A stretch of DNA of 64,000 nucleotides, taken from NCBI RefSeq assembly GCF_046592965.1, contig NZ_JBISBV010000004.1:209459-273458 (forward strand). The letters are read 5' to 3'. The position numbers were made by a program, and so were the translations under genes. This document shows positions 17,456-26,372 of this stretch, one piece after another; the first letter of the stretch is position 1; each line of letters begins with the position of its first letter. Origin of the DNA: Marivita sp046592965. GTDB taxonomy: Bacteria; Pseudomonadota; Alphaproteobacteria; Rhodobacterales; Rhodobacteraceae. Under the pieces are notes generated by a model. That model was not told the origin of the DNA, made no database searches, and worked only from the letters and a program-made list of their open reading frames with translations.

Positions 17456-17475
17456 ATATTGTATAGACATATCGT
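17456..17475. promoter_or_regulatory. HutC-like operator, site 1 (frmA/hutD gap)
   Basis: Contains TGTATAGACATAT at 17460-17472, identical over 13 bases to a second site at 19477-19489. The core ATGTATAGACAT-like sequence is an imperfect palindrome, as expected for a dimeric GntR-family repressor. It lies between the divergent frmA and hutD starts. A HutC-like regulator is encoded at 26373-27062. Confidence 0.6.
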
Positions 17476-17550
17476 CTGTCTTTGCGATTTGTATGGGTCT
17501 GTCGGAGTTCGGTCAAGCAACCGGATCTCAAAACCGCGAAGGAACAGCCG

Positions 17551-18135
17551 ATGAAAATTCTGCGCCGCGCCGATCTGGTCGACGTTCCCTGGAAAAATGG
17601 CGGTGGCACGACGCGCAACATCGCGATGGCCCTGGCCGACACAAAGACCGTGTGGCGCTTGAGCCGCGCTGATGTCGCGCAGGACGGCCCATTCTCGAAT
17701 TTTGCCGGTCTTGAGCGCATCCTGACAATCGTCAGTGGCGGCGCGATGACGCTGGAGCATGCAAACGGCGCTTTGCACGCGCGGCTTTGGGAGCCGGTGC
17801 GTTTCGATGGCGGTCTGGAGGTAACGTCGCGCTTGGAGGATGGGCCGTTGACCGATCTCAACCTGATGTTCGATCCAGATTTATGCGACGGGATGGTCAC
17901 GCCGCACATCGGGCCGATGTCACTCTCGGTGTCCCCGCCCGATGCCGGGATCACGGTGTTTCACGGCCTGTCCGGAGCGCCAGAGATCGACGGCGCGCCT
18001 CTGCGCGTCGGAGATACCGCGTTCCCGAACGCCGCCGTTTCAGTAAACCTGAGCGAGGGGGATGCCCTTCTGGAGATCGCGCTGAGCTACCGCGATCAGA
18101 GTGCTGCCATCAGCGTATCCATTGCCGAACGATAG
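17551..18135 (+). CDS. hutD: HutD family protein
   Basis: A 194-residue cupin-fold protein of the HutD/Ves family, recognised from ADLVDVPWKNGGGTTRNIA at the N-terminus and WRLSRADVAQDGPFSNF after it. HutD accompanies histidine utilisation genes and has been proposed to modulate hut expression or bind a pathway intermediate; its reaction is not established. The start at 17551 is preceded by AAGGAA; an extension to 17482 crosses into the operator region. Its 3' end overlaps the convergent hutF by 40 bases. Confidence 0.9.
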   Translation: MKILRRADLVDVPWKNGGGTTRNIAMALADTKTVWRLSRADVAQDGPFSNFAGLERILTIVSGGAMTLEHANGALHARLWEPVRFDGGLEVTSRLEDGPLTDLNLMFDPDLCDGMVTPHIGPMSLSVSPPDAGITVFHGLSGAPEIDGAPLRVGDTAFPNAAVSVNLSEGDALLEIALSYRDQSAAISVSIAER

Positions 18136-19454
18136 CCTGCTACGATGTCATCGCGGCGCACATGGCGGCCGGATCTGACGGCATGGCGGCCTGCCGACCA
18201 AAGGTCGGTCACAACCTTGTCCTTGGCGGCAAAGACCAGTCCATCCAGAACTTGATGCGTCGGCAGGGCGCACAGTGCGGGATCGGTGCTGTCGATGGCC
18301 ACCAGATCGGCAAGCTCGCCCACTGCGATCTCGCCACGCCCGCGCCCCAAAGCCTGCGCCCCGCCACGCGCCGCGCCGCAATAAAGCGCCTCACCAACCG
18401 ACCCTTCTGCAACAACCATCACGTTGCGCGCCAAGTCGCGCAGCCGTTGCGAATATTCCAGGGTGCGCAATTCCTCGGTGAGTGAAATGAGAACGTTGGA
18501 ATCAGACCCGACCCCAAACGCGCCACCGGCTTCAAGATAGACGGGGCCATTGAACGGACCATCACCCAGATTGGCCTCGGTGATCGGGCACAGCCCGGCG
18601 ACCGCGCCGGACATCGCCATATCGCGCGTCTCGGTGTCCGTCATGTGAGTGGCGTGAATGAGGCACCAGTCCTTGGTGACATCGACATTCTCCAGCAGCC
18701 ATTCCACCGGCCGCGCCCCAAGCCAGGACGAGATATCGGCGACCTCTTTGGGCTGTTCGGCGATATGGATGTGCTTTGGACCGGATGGGTGTGCCCCCAA
18801 AACCTCTGCCAGATCCTCCGGCGACGTGGCGCGCAGGGAATGCGGCGCGATTCCGACACGGCAATCCTCGGGCAGCGCCGCAACTGCCTTGCGGGCGCCT
18901 TCGACAAGCCGGTTGAACCGCGAAACGTCATTGCCGAACCGCGCCTGCCCCGGCTCAAGAGCAACCTGCCCCGCGCCACCATAGGTGTAGAGCACCGGCA
19001 AATGCGTCAGACCGATGCCGGTCGTCGCCGCTGCCGAGGCAATGCGCGAGGACAATTCGCTCAGATCGTCATAGGGTGTGCCACCGGGTTGGTGGTGGAT
19101 ATAGTGAAACTCGCCGACGCTGGCATAGCCGGCCTCCTGCATTTCAAGAAACACGAACGCCGCAATCGCTTCGATCTGCTCAGGCGTGAGGTGCGCCGTG
19201 AAGCGATACATCAGATCGCGCCATGTCCAGAAACTGTCTTTTCCGGCTTTCCGATATTCCGTCATCCCCGCCATCGCGCGCTGAAAGCTGTGGCAGTGCA
19301 GATTGCCCAGCGCGGGCAGCAGCGTATCCACCACAACGTCACCTGTTTGCGCCGTGTGATTGCGCTCGATTTCCGAAATTGCACCGGAGGACACCGTGAT
19401 ACGAACGTCACGCGCCCATCCATCCGGCAGCTTGGCATGTTTCGCGAAAATCAT
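18096..19454 (-). CDS. hutF: formimidoylglutamate deiminase
   Basis: A 452-residue amidohydrolase that converts N-formimino-L-glutamate to N-formyl-L-glutamate and ammonia. Metal-binding signature LLPALGNLHCHSFQRAM near residue 55, later HIAEQPKEV and GVGSDSNVLISL fit HutF. I chose ATG at 19454, with AAAGG eight bases upstream, because the earlier in-frame ATG at 19487 lies within the operator sequence and lacks a ribosome site. Together with hutG it defines the two-step (deiminase plus deformylase) branch. The last 40 bases overlap hutD on the other strand. Confidence 0.93.
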   Translation of the reverse strand: MIFAKHAKLPDGWARDVRITVSSGAISEIERNHTAQTGDVVVDTLLPALGNLHCHSFQRAMAGMTEYRKAGKDSFWTWRDLMYRFTAHLTPEQIEAIAAFVFLEMQEAGYASVGEFHYIHHQPGGTPYDDLSELSSRIASAAATTGIGLTHLPVLYTYGGAGQVALEPGQARFGNDVSRFNRLVEGARKAVAALPEDCRVGIAPHSLRATSPEDLAEVLGAHPSGPKHIHIAEQPKEVADISSWLGARPVEWLLENVDVTKDWCLIHATHMTDTETRDMAMSGAVAGLCPITEANLGDGPFNGPVYLEAGGAFGVGSDSNVLISLTEELRTLEYSQRLRDLARNVMVVAEGSVGEALYCGAARGGAQALGRGRGEIAVGELADLVAIDSTDPALCALPTHQVLDGLVFAAKDKVVTDLWSAGRHAVRSGRHVRRDDIVAGYRSAMDTLMAAL

Positions 19455-19474
19455 TTGACGGCCTTTCGTGTTTT

Positions 19475-19490
19475 TATGTATAGACATATA
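19475..19490. promoter_or_regulatory. HutC-like operator, site 2 (hutF/hutI gap)
   Basis: Holds TATGTATAGACATATA, sharing 13 identical bases with site 1 at 17460-17472. It lies in the 87-base gap between the divergent hutF and hutIHGU genes, where a single bound repressor could silence both directions. Confidence 0.65.
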
Positions 19491-19541
19491 GCGTATTCAT
19501 ACGCGCTAGAAAAGTGAAACCTGATCTATCGGTGGGCGGAA

Positions 19542-20753
19542 ATGACTGAAAACAACACCCTGTATGTTGATCTCACTGTCGCAACGATGAGCGACTCACC
19601 GACGCCCTATGGTTTGATAGAAGACGCCGCCATCGTCACCAAGGGCGAGATGATTGAATGGGTCGGGCCAGCCGCGGAGTTGCCTTCGCAATACGAAGAC
19701 ATGCCTCGCGAATCCCTCGGCGGGCAGCTCGTCACACCCGGCCTGATCGACTGTCATACCCACATCGTTCACGGTGGCGATCGCGCCGTCGAATTCGAGA
19801 TGCGCCTGAAGGGCGCCAGCTACGAAGAGGTGGCGCGTGCAGGTGGCGGGATCGTCTCTACGGTCAGCGCCACCCGTGACGCCAGCGTCGACGCGCTGAT
19901 TGCCAGCGCCCTGCCCCGCGTCGATGCGCTGTTGGCCGAAGGGGTTTCGGTCCTGGAAATCAAATCGGGCTACGGGCTCGACCTTGAGACCGAACTGCGC
20001 ATGCTCCGCGCCGCGCGTGCCATTGCGCAACACCGTCCGGTGCGCGTGGTCACGAGCTTTCTTGGCGCACATGCGGTGCCGGGCGAGTTCAAGGACCGAC
20101 CCGATGCCTATATCGACGAGATCTGCATCCCGACCCTGCGCGCGGCCCATGCTGAAGGGCTGGTCGATGCTGTGGACGGGTTCTGCGAAGGTATCGCCTT
20201 CCTGCCCGATCAGATCGCACGCGTGTTCGATGCGGCCACAGAGTTGGGCCTTCCGGTCAAACTCCATGCCGAACAACTGTCCAATCTCGGCGGCGCGAAA
20301 CTGGCCGCCAGCTATGGCGCGTTGTCGGCGGATCATATCGAATATCTCGACGAAGACGGCGTGATCGCGATGGCAGAGGCCGGAACGGTGGGCGTTGTCC
20401 TGCCCGGCGCGTTCTACACGCTGCGCGAAACCCAAAAACCGCCAATTGATGCACTTCGCAAGCACGGCGTGCCGATGGCGCTGGCGACCGATTGCAACCC
20501 CGGATCATCTCCGATGACGTCGCTACTGCTGACGATGAACATGGCCTGCACTTTGTTCCGCATGACTCCCGAAGAGGCGCTGCAAGGCGTGACCCGCAAC
20601 GCCGCAAAAGCGCTTGGGCTGACGGAAAGCGGCGAAGTGGCTTCTGGCAAGCGCGCCGATCTGGCAGTGTGGGACATCACGCATCCGGCGGAACTGGCCT
20701 ATCGCATCGGGTTCAACCCGCTTCACGCCCGCATCTTCGGAGGCCAGTCATGA
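19542..20753 (+). CDS. hutI: imidazolonepropionase
   Basis: A 403-residue amidohydrolase opening the imidazolone ring of 4-imidazolone-5-propanoate to formiminoglutamate. The metal motif TPGLIDCHTHIVHGGDR is at about residues 65-81, followed by SGYGLDLETELRMLR and the catalytic region KLHAEQLSNLGGAKLAA; the second metal residue is in ATDCNPGSSP. Length matches the family. It is the first gene of the plus-strand hutIHGU operon and its stop overlaps hutH as ATGA. Confidence 0.95.
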   Translation: MTENNTLYVDLTVATMSDSPTPYGLIEDAAIVTKGEMIEWVGPAAELPSQYEDMPRESLGGQLVTPGLIDCHTHIVHGGDRAVEFEMRLKGASYEEVARAGGGIVSTVSATRDASVDALIASALPRVDALLAEGVSVLEIKSGYGLDLETELRMLRAARAIAQHRPVRVVTSFLGAHAVPGEFKDRPDAYIDEICIPTLRAAHAEGLVDAVDGFCEGIAFLPDQIARVFDAATELGLPVKLHAEQLSNLGGAKLAASYGALSADHIEYLDEDGVIAMAEAGTVGVVLPGAFYTLRETQKPPIDALRKHGVPMALATDCNPGSSPMTSLLLTMNMACTLFRMTPEEALQGVTRNAAKALGLTESGEVASGKRADLAVWDITHPAELAYRIGFNPLHARIFGGQS

Positions 20754-22288
20754 CCACTTTGACCCTGACGCCCGGCGCGGTGACGCTCAGCGATCTGGAA
20801 ACGGTGTACTGGACGCAAGCCTCCGTACGGCTCGACCCCGCGTGCCGTACGGATATCGAACGCGCCCACGCGCGCATCGCCAAGGCGGTGGCCGGGTCCG
20901 ACGCGGTCTATGGCGTGAACACAGGGTTCGGGAAACTGGCCAGCGTCAAGATTGCATCCGAGGATACCGCAACGCTTCAGCGCAACCTGATCCTGTCGCA
21001 TTGCTGCGGCGTCGGCCCCGCGATCCCGCGCGGCCACGCGCGCCTGTTGATGGCGCTGAAGCTGCTCAGCCTCGGCCGTGGCGCATCGGGTGTGCGCCTT
21101 GATGTGGTCGATCTGATCGAAGCCATGCTCGACACCGGCGTCACACCGGTAATCCCGGCGCAAGGCTCGGTCGGCGCGTCCGGCGATCTGGCGCCGCTCG
21201 CGCATATGGCCGCCGCGATGATGGGGCACGGCGAGGCGGAGTATGAGGGCGACGTCATGCCCGCCGACAAGGCGCTCTCCGCCGCGGGCCTGACACCGAT
21301 CGAGCTTGGCCCCAAGGAGGGGTTGGCGCTCATCAACGGCACGCAGTTTTCGACCGCATTCGCGCTGGCGGGCCTGTTCGGAGCGTGGCGGGCGGCGCAT
21401 GCGGCGTTGGTGACATCGGCGCTTTCGACCGATGCGATCATGGGATCGACCGCGCCCTTGCAGCCCGAAATCCACACCCTGCGCGGGCATCGCGGTCAGA
21501 TCGAGGCAGGTGAAACCATGCGCGCACTGTTGGCCGGATCAGAGATCCGCGACAGTCATGTTGTTGACGACGCGCGCGTGCAAGACCCGTATTGCATCCG
21601 CTGTCAGCCGCAGGTCACCGGCGCGGCAATGGACGTTCTGCGCATGGCCGCTCAGACGCTTCAGATCGAGGCCAACGCCGCCACGGACAACCCGCTGGTT
21701 CTGGTCGGGGCCGACCTCATTGTGTCCGGCGGCAACTTTCACGCCGAACCGGTCGGCTTTGCCGCCGACATGATCGCGCTGGCGATTGCCGAGATCGGGG
21801 CGATTGCCCAGCGCCGCGTGGCGCTGATTGTCGATCCGGTGCTGAGCTTCAACCTGCCGCCGTTCCTGACACCCAATCCGGGGCTGAATTCCGGCTACAT
21901 GATTGCCGAGGTCACCACCGCCGCGCTGATGAGCGAGAACAAGCATCTGGCGAACCCGTGTGTCACCGACAGCACACCGACCTCTGCCAATCAGGAAGAC
22001 CACGTCAGCATGGCCGCGCATGGCGCACGGCGGTTGGGGCAGATGCTGGAAAACCTCAACCGAATCCTTGGCGTGGAGTTGCTTTGCGGCGCGCAAGGGA
22101 TCGAATTTCGCGCGCCATTGGCGACCAGCGCACTCTTGCAGCGCGTGGTCTCGAGGCTGCGCGAAGACGTGGAGACACTCAAGGACGACCGCTACCTCGC
22201 GCCGGATCTGGAACGCGCTGCCGCATTGATTGCCAGCGGCGAGATCGCCGAAGTCACGCAAACGCAAATGCCGGAGTTGTCGCAATGA
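20750..22288 (+). CDS. hutH: histidine ammonia-lyase
   Basis: A 512-residue enzyme that eliminates ammonia from L-histidine to give urocanate. The self-forming MIO cofactor triad Ala143-Ser144-Gly145 is visible in GSVGASGDLAPLAHM, with the tyrosine region YGVNTGFGKLAS at 54-65 and QDPYCIRCQPQV-type sequence (VQDPYCIRCQPQVTGAAMD) later. Coordinates start at the ATG overlapping the hutI stop; the frame is open further upstream only as a shadow of hutI. Confidence 0.96.
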   Translation: MTTLTLTPGAVTLSDLETVYWTQASVRLDPACRTDIERAHARIAKAVAGSDAVYGVNTGFGKLASVKIASEDTATLQRNLILSHCCGVGPAIPRGHARLLMALKLLSLGRGASGVRLDVVDLIEAMLDTGVTPVIPAQGSVGASGDLAPLAHMAAAMMGHGEAEYEGDVMPADKALSAAGLTPIELGPKEGLALINGTQFSTAFALAGLFGAWRAAHAALVTSALSTDAIMGSTAPLQPEIHTLRGHRGQIEAGETMRALLAGSEIRDSHVVDDARVQDPYCIRCQPQVTGAAMDVLRMAAQTLQIEANAATDNPLVLVGADLIVSGGNFHAEPVGFAADMIALAIAEIGAIAQRRVALIVDPVLSFNLPPFLTPNPGLNSGYMIAEVTTAALMSENKHLANPCVTDSTPTSANQEDHVSMAAHGARRLGQMLENLNRILGVELLCGAQGIEFRAPLATSALLQRVVSRLREDVETLKDDRYLAPDLERAAALIASGEIAEVTQTQMPELSQ

Positions 22289-23085
22289 CCCCAGTGACCG
22301 TTCATCAGGGCGAGTTGCCCATCGTCCTCGGCTTGCCCCATACCGGAACGCATGTGCCGGATGATATCCTGTCCGACCTGAACCCGCGAGGACGCGGTCT
22401 GGACGACACCGATTGGGACATTCACACGCTTTATGGCGGGGTACTGCACGGTGTCTCGACCGTGCGGGCAACGTTCCATCGTTATGTGATCGACGCCAAC
22501 CGCGACCCGTCGGGCGTATCACTCTATCCGGGGCAGAACACCACCGGACTGGTGCCGCTGACCGATTTCGATGGTCACGACATCTGGACAAACGCGCCGG
22601 ATGAGGCGGAGATCGAAGCGCGCCGTATCGCGTTTCACGCACCCTATCACGCAGCGTTGCAGGCAGAGCTTGAGCGGGTGCGCGATAAGCATGGCGTGGC
22701 GATCCTCTATGATTGCCACTCGATCCGCTCCAACATCCCGTTCCTGTTCGAGGGCACATTGCCCGACTTCAACATCGGCACCAACCTCGGCACGACGTGC
22801 CATCCCCGGATCGAAGCAACTGTCCAAGAGGCATGCGAGGCTGCCGACGGTTACAGCACCGTCACCAACGGGCGCTTCAAAGGTGGTTGGACAACACGCC
22901 ATTACGGCCAACCCGCGACCGGCATTCACGCCATCCAGATGGAACTGGCGCAATCCACCTACCTGACAGAAGAAGCCGCGCCGTGGAGCTATGACAGCGC
23001 CAAGGCCAGCCGGCTGCGCCCGCACCTGACCGACATTCTGACCAAACTGGCCGAACTGGCCCCGACCCTTGGAGGCACTCAATGA
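22285..23085 (+). CDS. hutG: N-formylglutamate deformylase
   Basis: A 266-residue hydrolase of the N-formylglutamate amidohydrolase family releasing formate and glutamate. Family motifs LGLPHTGTHVPDDI at the N-terminus, HRYVIDANRDPSG around residue 66 and LYDCHSIRSNIPFLFEG near 143 include the metal ligands. It completes the HutF branch. Starts with an ATG overlapping the hutH stop and ends overlapping the hutU start. Confidence 0.95.
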   Translation: MTPVTVHQGELPIVLGLPHTGTHVPDDILSDLNPRGRGLDDTDWDIHTLYGGVLHGVSTVRATFHRYVIDANRDPSGVSLYPGQNTTGLVPLTDFDGHDIWTNAPDEAEIEARRIAFHAPYHAALQAELERVRDKHGVAILYDCHSIRSNIPFLFEGTLPDFNIGTNLGTTCHPRIEATVQEACEAADGYSTVTNGRFKGGWTTRHYGQPATGIHAIQMELAQSTYLTEEAAPWSYDSAKASRLRPHLTDILTKLAELAPTLGGTQ

Positions 23086-24749
23086 GCGATCCGCGCAAGA
23101 ACACCCGCGACATCTATCCCGACACCGGCAGCGAAATCACCGCCAAAAGCTGGCTGACCGAAGCGCCGATGCGGATGCTGATGAACAACCTGCACCCCGA
23201 CGTCGCAGAAAACCCGCATGAACTGGTCGTCTATGGCGGCATCGGGCGTGCCGCGCGGACATGGAAAGACTTCGACACCATCGTCGCGAGCCTCAAGGAG
23301 CTTGAGGAGGATCAGACATTGCTGGTGCAGTCGGGCAAGCCGGTCGGCGTGTTCCAGACCCACAAGGATGCTCCGCGTGTGCTGATCGCCAACTCCAACC
23401 TCGTGCCGCATTGGGCAAACTGGGATCACTTCAACGAGCTCGATAAAAAGGGTCTGGCGATGTACGGCCAGATGACCGCCGGGTCGTGGATCTATATCGG
23501 CTCTCAGGGCATCGTTCAGGGCACCTACGAAACCTTTGTCGAGGCGGGACGCCAGCATTACGACGGCGACCTGACCGGCAAGTGGATTCTGACCGGTGGT
23601 CTGGGCGGAATGGGCGGCGCGCAGCCTCTGGCGGCGGTGATGGCCGGGGCGTGCTGCCTCGCGGTCGAGTGCAATCCCGACAGCATCGATTTCCGCCTGC
23701 GCACGAAATATGTCGACGAGAAGACCGACAGTCTGGACGAGGCGCTTGAGATGATCGAGCGCTGGACCGCTGCGGGTGAGGCGAAATCCGTCGCGCTGCT
23801 CGGCAACGCGGCCGATGTCTATCCCGAACTCATCAAACGCGGCGTCCACCCCGATATCGTGACCGACCAGACCAGCGCGCATGATCCGATCAACGGCTAC
23901 CTGCCGCAGGGTTGGAGCATGGCCGAATGGCGCGAGAAGCGCGAAAGCGATCCCAAAGCCGTCGAAAAGGCCGCCCGCGCATCGATGAAGGTGCAGGTCA
24001 AGGCGATGGTTGATTTCCATGCGCAAGGCATCCCGACCGTCGATTACGGCAACAATATCCGCCAGATGGCGCTTGAGGAGGGGCTAGACAACGCTTTCGA
24101 CTTCCCCGGCTTCGTGCCCGCCTATATCCGCCCGTTGTTCTGCCGCGGCATCGGCCCGTTCCGCTGGGCGGCGCTCTCGGGTGATCCCGAGGATATCTAC
24201 AAGACCGACGCCAAGGTGAAGGAGATCCTGTCCGAGGATAGCCATCTGCACAACTGGCTCGACATGGCCCGCGAGCGGATCGCGTTTCAGGGTCTGCCCG
24301 CGCGGATCTGCTGGGTCGGCCTGGGTGTGCGTCACAAGCTTGGGCTGGCGTTCAACGAGATGGTGCGCAATGGCGAACTCAGTGCGCCGATCGTGATCGG
24401 GCGGGATCATCTGGATTCCGGCTCGGTTGCATCGCCCAACCGCGAGACCGAAGCGATGAAGGACGGCTCGGACGCGGTGTCGGACTGGCCTTTGTTGAAC
24501 GCGCTGCTCAACACCGCGTCGGGGGCGACGTGGGTGTCGCTGCATCATGGCGGCGGGGTCGGCATGGGCTTTTCACAACATTCCGGCATGGTGATCTGCT
24601 GCGACGGAACCGAAGACGCCGACCGGCGGATCGAGCGTGTGCTCTGGAACGACCCGGCCACAGGCGTCATGCGCCACGCCGATGCGGGCTACGAGGACGC
24701 CAAGGAATGCGCGCGCGAAAACGGTTTGAACCTGCCGGGGATTCTGTAA
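23082..24749 (+). CDS. hutU: urocanate hydratase
   Basis: A 555-residue NAD-dependent urocanase converting urocanate to imidazolonepropionate. Diagnostic segments include MYGQMTAGSWIYIGSQGIVQ, the NAD-binding TGGLGGMGGAQPLAAVMAG, the active-site region FCRGIGPFRWAALSG, and LLNTASGATWVSLHHGGGVG near the end. Length equals the usual 550-560. Last of the overlapping hutIHGU set, although a RidA gene follows after 58 bases. Confidence 0.97.
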   Translation: MSDPRKNTRDIYPDTGSEITAKSWLTEAPMRMLMNNLHPDVAENPHELVVYGGIGRAARTWKDFDTIVASLKELEEDQTLLVQSGKPVGVFQTHKDAPRVLIANSNLVPHWANWDHFNELDKKGLAMYGQMTAGSWIYIGSQGIVQGTYETFVEAGRQHYDGDLTGKWILTGGLGGMGGAQPLAAVMAGACCLAVECNPDSIDFRLRTKYVDEKTDSLDEALEMIERWTAAGEAKSVALLGNAADVYPELIKRGVHPDIVTDQTSAHDPINGYLPQGWSMAEWREKRESDPKAVEKAARASMKVQVKAMVDFHAQGIPTVDYGNNIRQMALEEGLDNAFDFPGFVPAYIRPLFCRGIGPFRWAALSGDPEDIYKTDAKVKEILSEDSHLHNWLDMARERIAFQGLPARICWVGLGVRHKLGLAFNEMVRNGELSAPIVIGRDHLDSGSVASPNRETEAMKDGSDAVSDWPLLNALLNTASGATWVSLHHGGGVGMGFSQHSGMVICCDGTEDADRRIERVLWNDPATGVMRHADAGYEDAKECARENGLNLPGIL

Positions 24750-24761
24750 AACGAACCGACA

Positions 24762-24783
24762 CGCCGCCCGGTGCCGGGCGGCG
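24762..24783 (+). terminator. GC-rich hairpin after hutU
   Basis: Perfect 10-bp stem CGCCGCCCGG / CCGGGCGGCG with a 2-base loop just after hutU. There is no T-tract, so it more likely stabilises the hut message or reduces read-through into the RidA gene than fully terminates. Confidence 0.5.
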
Positions 24784-24807
24784 ACCCCGTTCAAAAGGAT
24801 ACGACCC

Positions 24808-25149
24808 ATGATCGAACGCATCGAAACCGGCGCACGCTCTTCGAAAATCGTCAAATACAATGGTGTTGCCTATATCACCGGCCAGGTCGGCGAAGGCGCG
24901 ACCATTCAGGAGCAGGTGAAAGACTGCCTCTCGCGTGTGGACGCGCTTTTGACCAAAGCGGGATCGTCCCGCGAAAAGATGCTGCGCGCGACCATCTGGC
25001 TGGCGGACATGAGCGATTTCGACGGGTTGAACGAGGTCTGGAACGCGTGGGTTCCCGAAGGTCACGCACCTGCGCGCGCCTGCGGTGAATCCAAACTGGC
25101 GCGGGCCGAGCTGAAGGTCGACATCATCGTCGACGCGGCCTGCGACTGA
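24808..25149 (+). CDS. RidA family protein (enamine/imine deaminase-like)
   Basis: A 113-residue YjgF/YER057c/UK114 family protein. The conserved arginine region appears as APARACGESKLARAELKVDI and the N-terminal SKIVKYNGVAYITGQV matches the trimeric fold. RidA relatives hydrolyse reactive enamines/imines made by PLP enzymes. It follows hutU by 58 bases on the same strand and is convergent with a D-threonine aldolase-like PLP gene, so it may clear products of that enzyme; this is inference. Confidence 0.88.
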   Translation: MIERIETGARSSKIVKYNGVAYITGQVGEGATIQEQVKDCLSRVDALLTKAGSSREKMLRATIWLADMSDFDGLNEVWNAWVPEGHAPARACGESKLARAELKVDIIVDAACD

Positions 25150-25205
25150 TTCAATGCGTTTGACCGCCGCTGCCTTGACCAACGCGGCGGCGGTTCTCTT
25201 GTCCT

Positions 25206-26348
25206 TCACCAACCGCCAAACCGCTCCCATGTCATCAACGGTGCACCCGGCGTTTCGGGGATCACATGATAACGCTGATGCTGTGCGGCGGTAGCGCAGG
25301 CGTGGTTGGGCAGGATGCGCAGCCGTGTGCCGATCGGCAGATCAGGCATCGTGCCGTCCGAACCGTGACGGAGAGCGATGATCCCATGTTCCTGATTGGC
25401 CTGCGCGACGATCTGGTCCGGCAGCACATTGCCATCCTCGTCACAGACCAGCCCATAACCCTGATCCACCGCCTGATTGGCGGTTCCGCGGTCGCGCGAC
25501 ATGGCCATCCAGCCGGCATCGATCATCACCCAGCCGTGTTTGGGCTGGTGGCCGATCACCGTGGTCAAAACCGACAGGGCAATGTCGTCAATGCGGCAGG
25601 CGTCGATCCCGGCCATGACCAGATCAAAGAATACGTACACGCCCGCGCGCATTTCCGTGACGCCGGTCAGATCCTTGGCGGCGTGGGCGGTTGGCGTCGA
25701 TCCGACGCTGACCACGGGACATGGCAGGCCCGCTTCGCGCAAAGCCTCGGCGGCGCTGACGACCGCCAGACGCTCGGCTTCGGAATACTCCGATTGTGCC
25801 TCTTTGCCGACGGCGGAATAACTTTCCCCCGCGTGGCATAGCACGCCCGCGAGTTCCGCGCCGTCTTGGTGCAGGATGCGCCCGACTTCGATCAAATCCG
25901 GGTCAGACGGGCTGAGCCCGCTTCGATGGCCATCGCTGTCGATCTCGATCATCGCGGGAATGGCGATGCCAGCGTCCTTGGAGGCCTTGGCCACAGCGCG
26001 CGCCTGCACGACGGAATCCAGCAACACCGTCAGTCGGCACCCGGCGCGATGCAGATCCAGAACGCGGTCGAGCTTGTTAAGCCCGATGCCCACGGCATAG
26101 ACGATGTCGGTGATACCCGCCGCCGCGAACACCTCGGCTTCGGCCAGCGTGGACACGGTTGCCGGACCGTTGCCATCCTTGAGAACATAGCGCGCCGCCT
26201 CGACCGATTTGGTGGTTTTCAGATGCGGCCGCAGCGCGACGCCCAGCGCGTCGGCATGTTTCGCCAGACGGTCGATGTTGCGTTTCATCTTGGCCTCGTC
26301 AAGCAACAGGCACGGCGTCGGGAGGTCGGCAAAGCGGGGATCACTCAT
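25206..26348 (-). CDS. D-threonine aldolase / D-serine dehydratase-like PLP enzyme
   Basis: A 380-residue protein of the alanine racemase N-terminal fold (DSD1/DTA family). The PLP lysine is probably K44 in LRPHLKTTKS, and the C-terminal metal site is H349-x-C351 (NHACATAAQH), as in metal-activated D-threonine aldolase and eukaryotic D-serine dehydratase. Reaction could be aldol cleavage or dehydration of a D-3-hydroxyamino acid. It lies downstream of, and on the same strand as, the HutC-like regulator (24-base gap), so the two may be co-transcribed. Confidence 0.87.
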   Translation of the reverse strand: MSDPRFADLPTPCLLLDEAKMKRNIDRLAKHADALGVALRPHLKTTKSVEAARYVLKDGNGPATVSTLAEAEVFAAAGITDIVYAVGIGLNKLDRVLDLHRAGCRLTVLLDSVVQARAVAKASKDAGIAIPAMIEIDSDGHRSGLSPSDPDLIEVGRILHQDGAELAGVLCHAGESYSAVGKEAQSEYSEAERLAVVSAAEALREAGLPCPVVSVGSTPTAHAAKDLTGVTEMRAGVYVFFDLVMAGIDACRIDDIALSVLTTVIGHQPKHGWVMIDAGWMAMSRDRGTANQAVDQGYGLVCDEDGNVLPDQIVAQANQEHGIIALRHGSDGTMPDLPIGTRLRILPNHACATAAQHQRYHVIPETPGAPLMTWERFGGW

Positions 26349-26372
26349 GGGGTGCGGTCCTTTGGTTGCGGG

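Noticed and set aside
25163..25194. GC-rich inverted repeat after the RidA gene as a terminator
   Set aside because: The stem is 8 bp with a 16-base loop and only a mixed TCTCTTGT follows, too weak to call.
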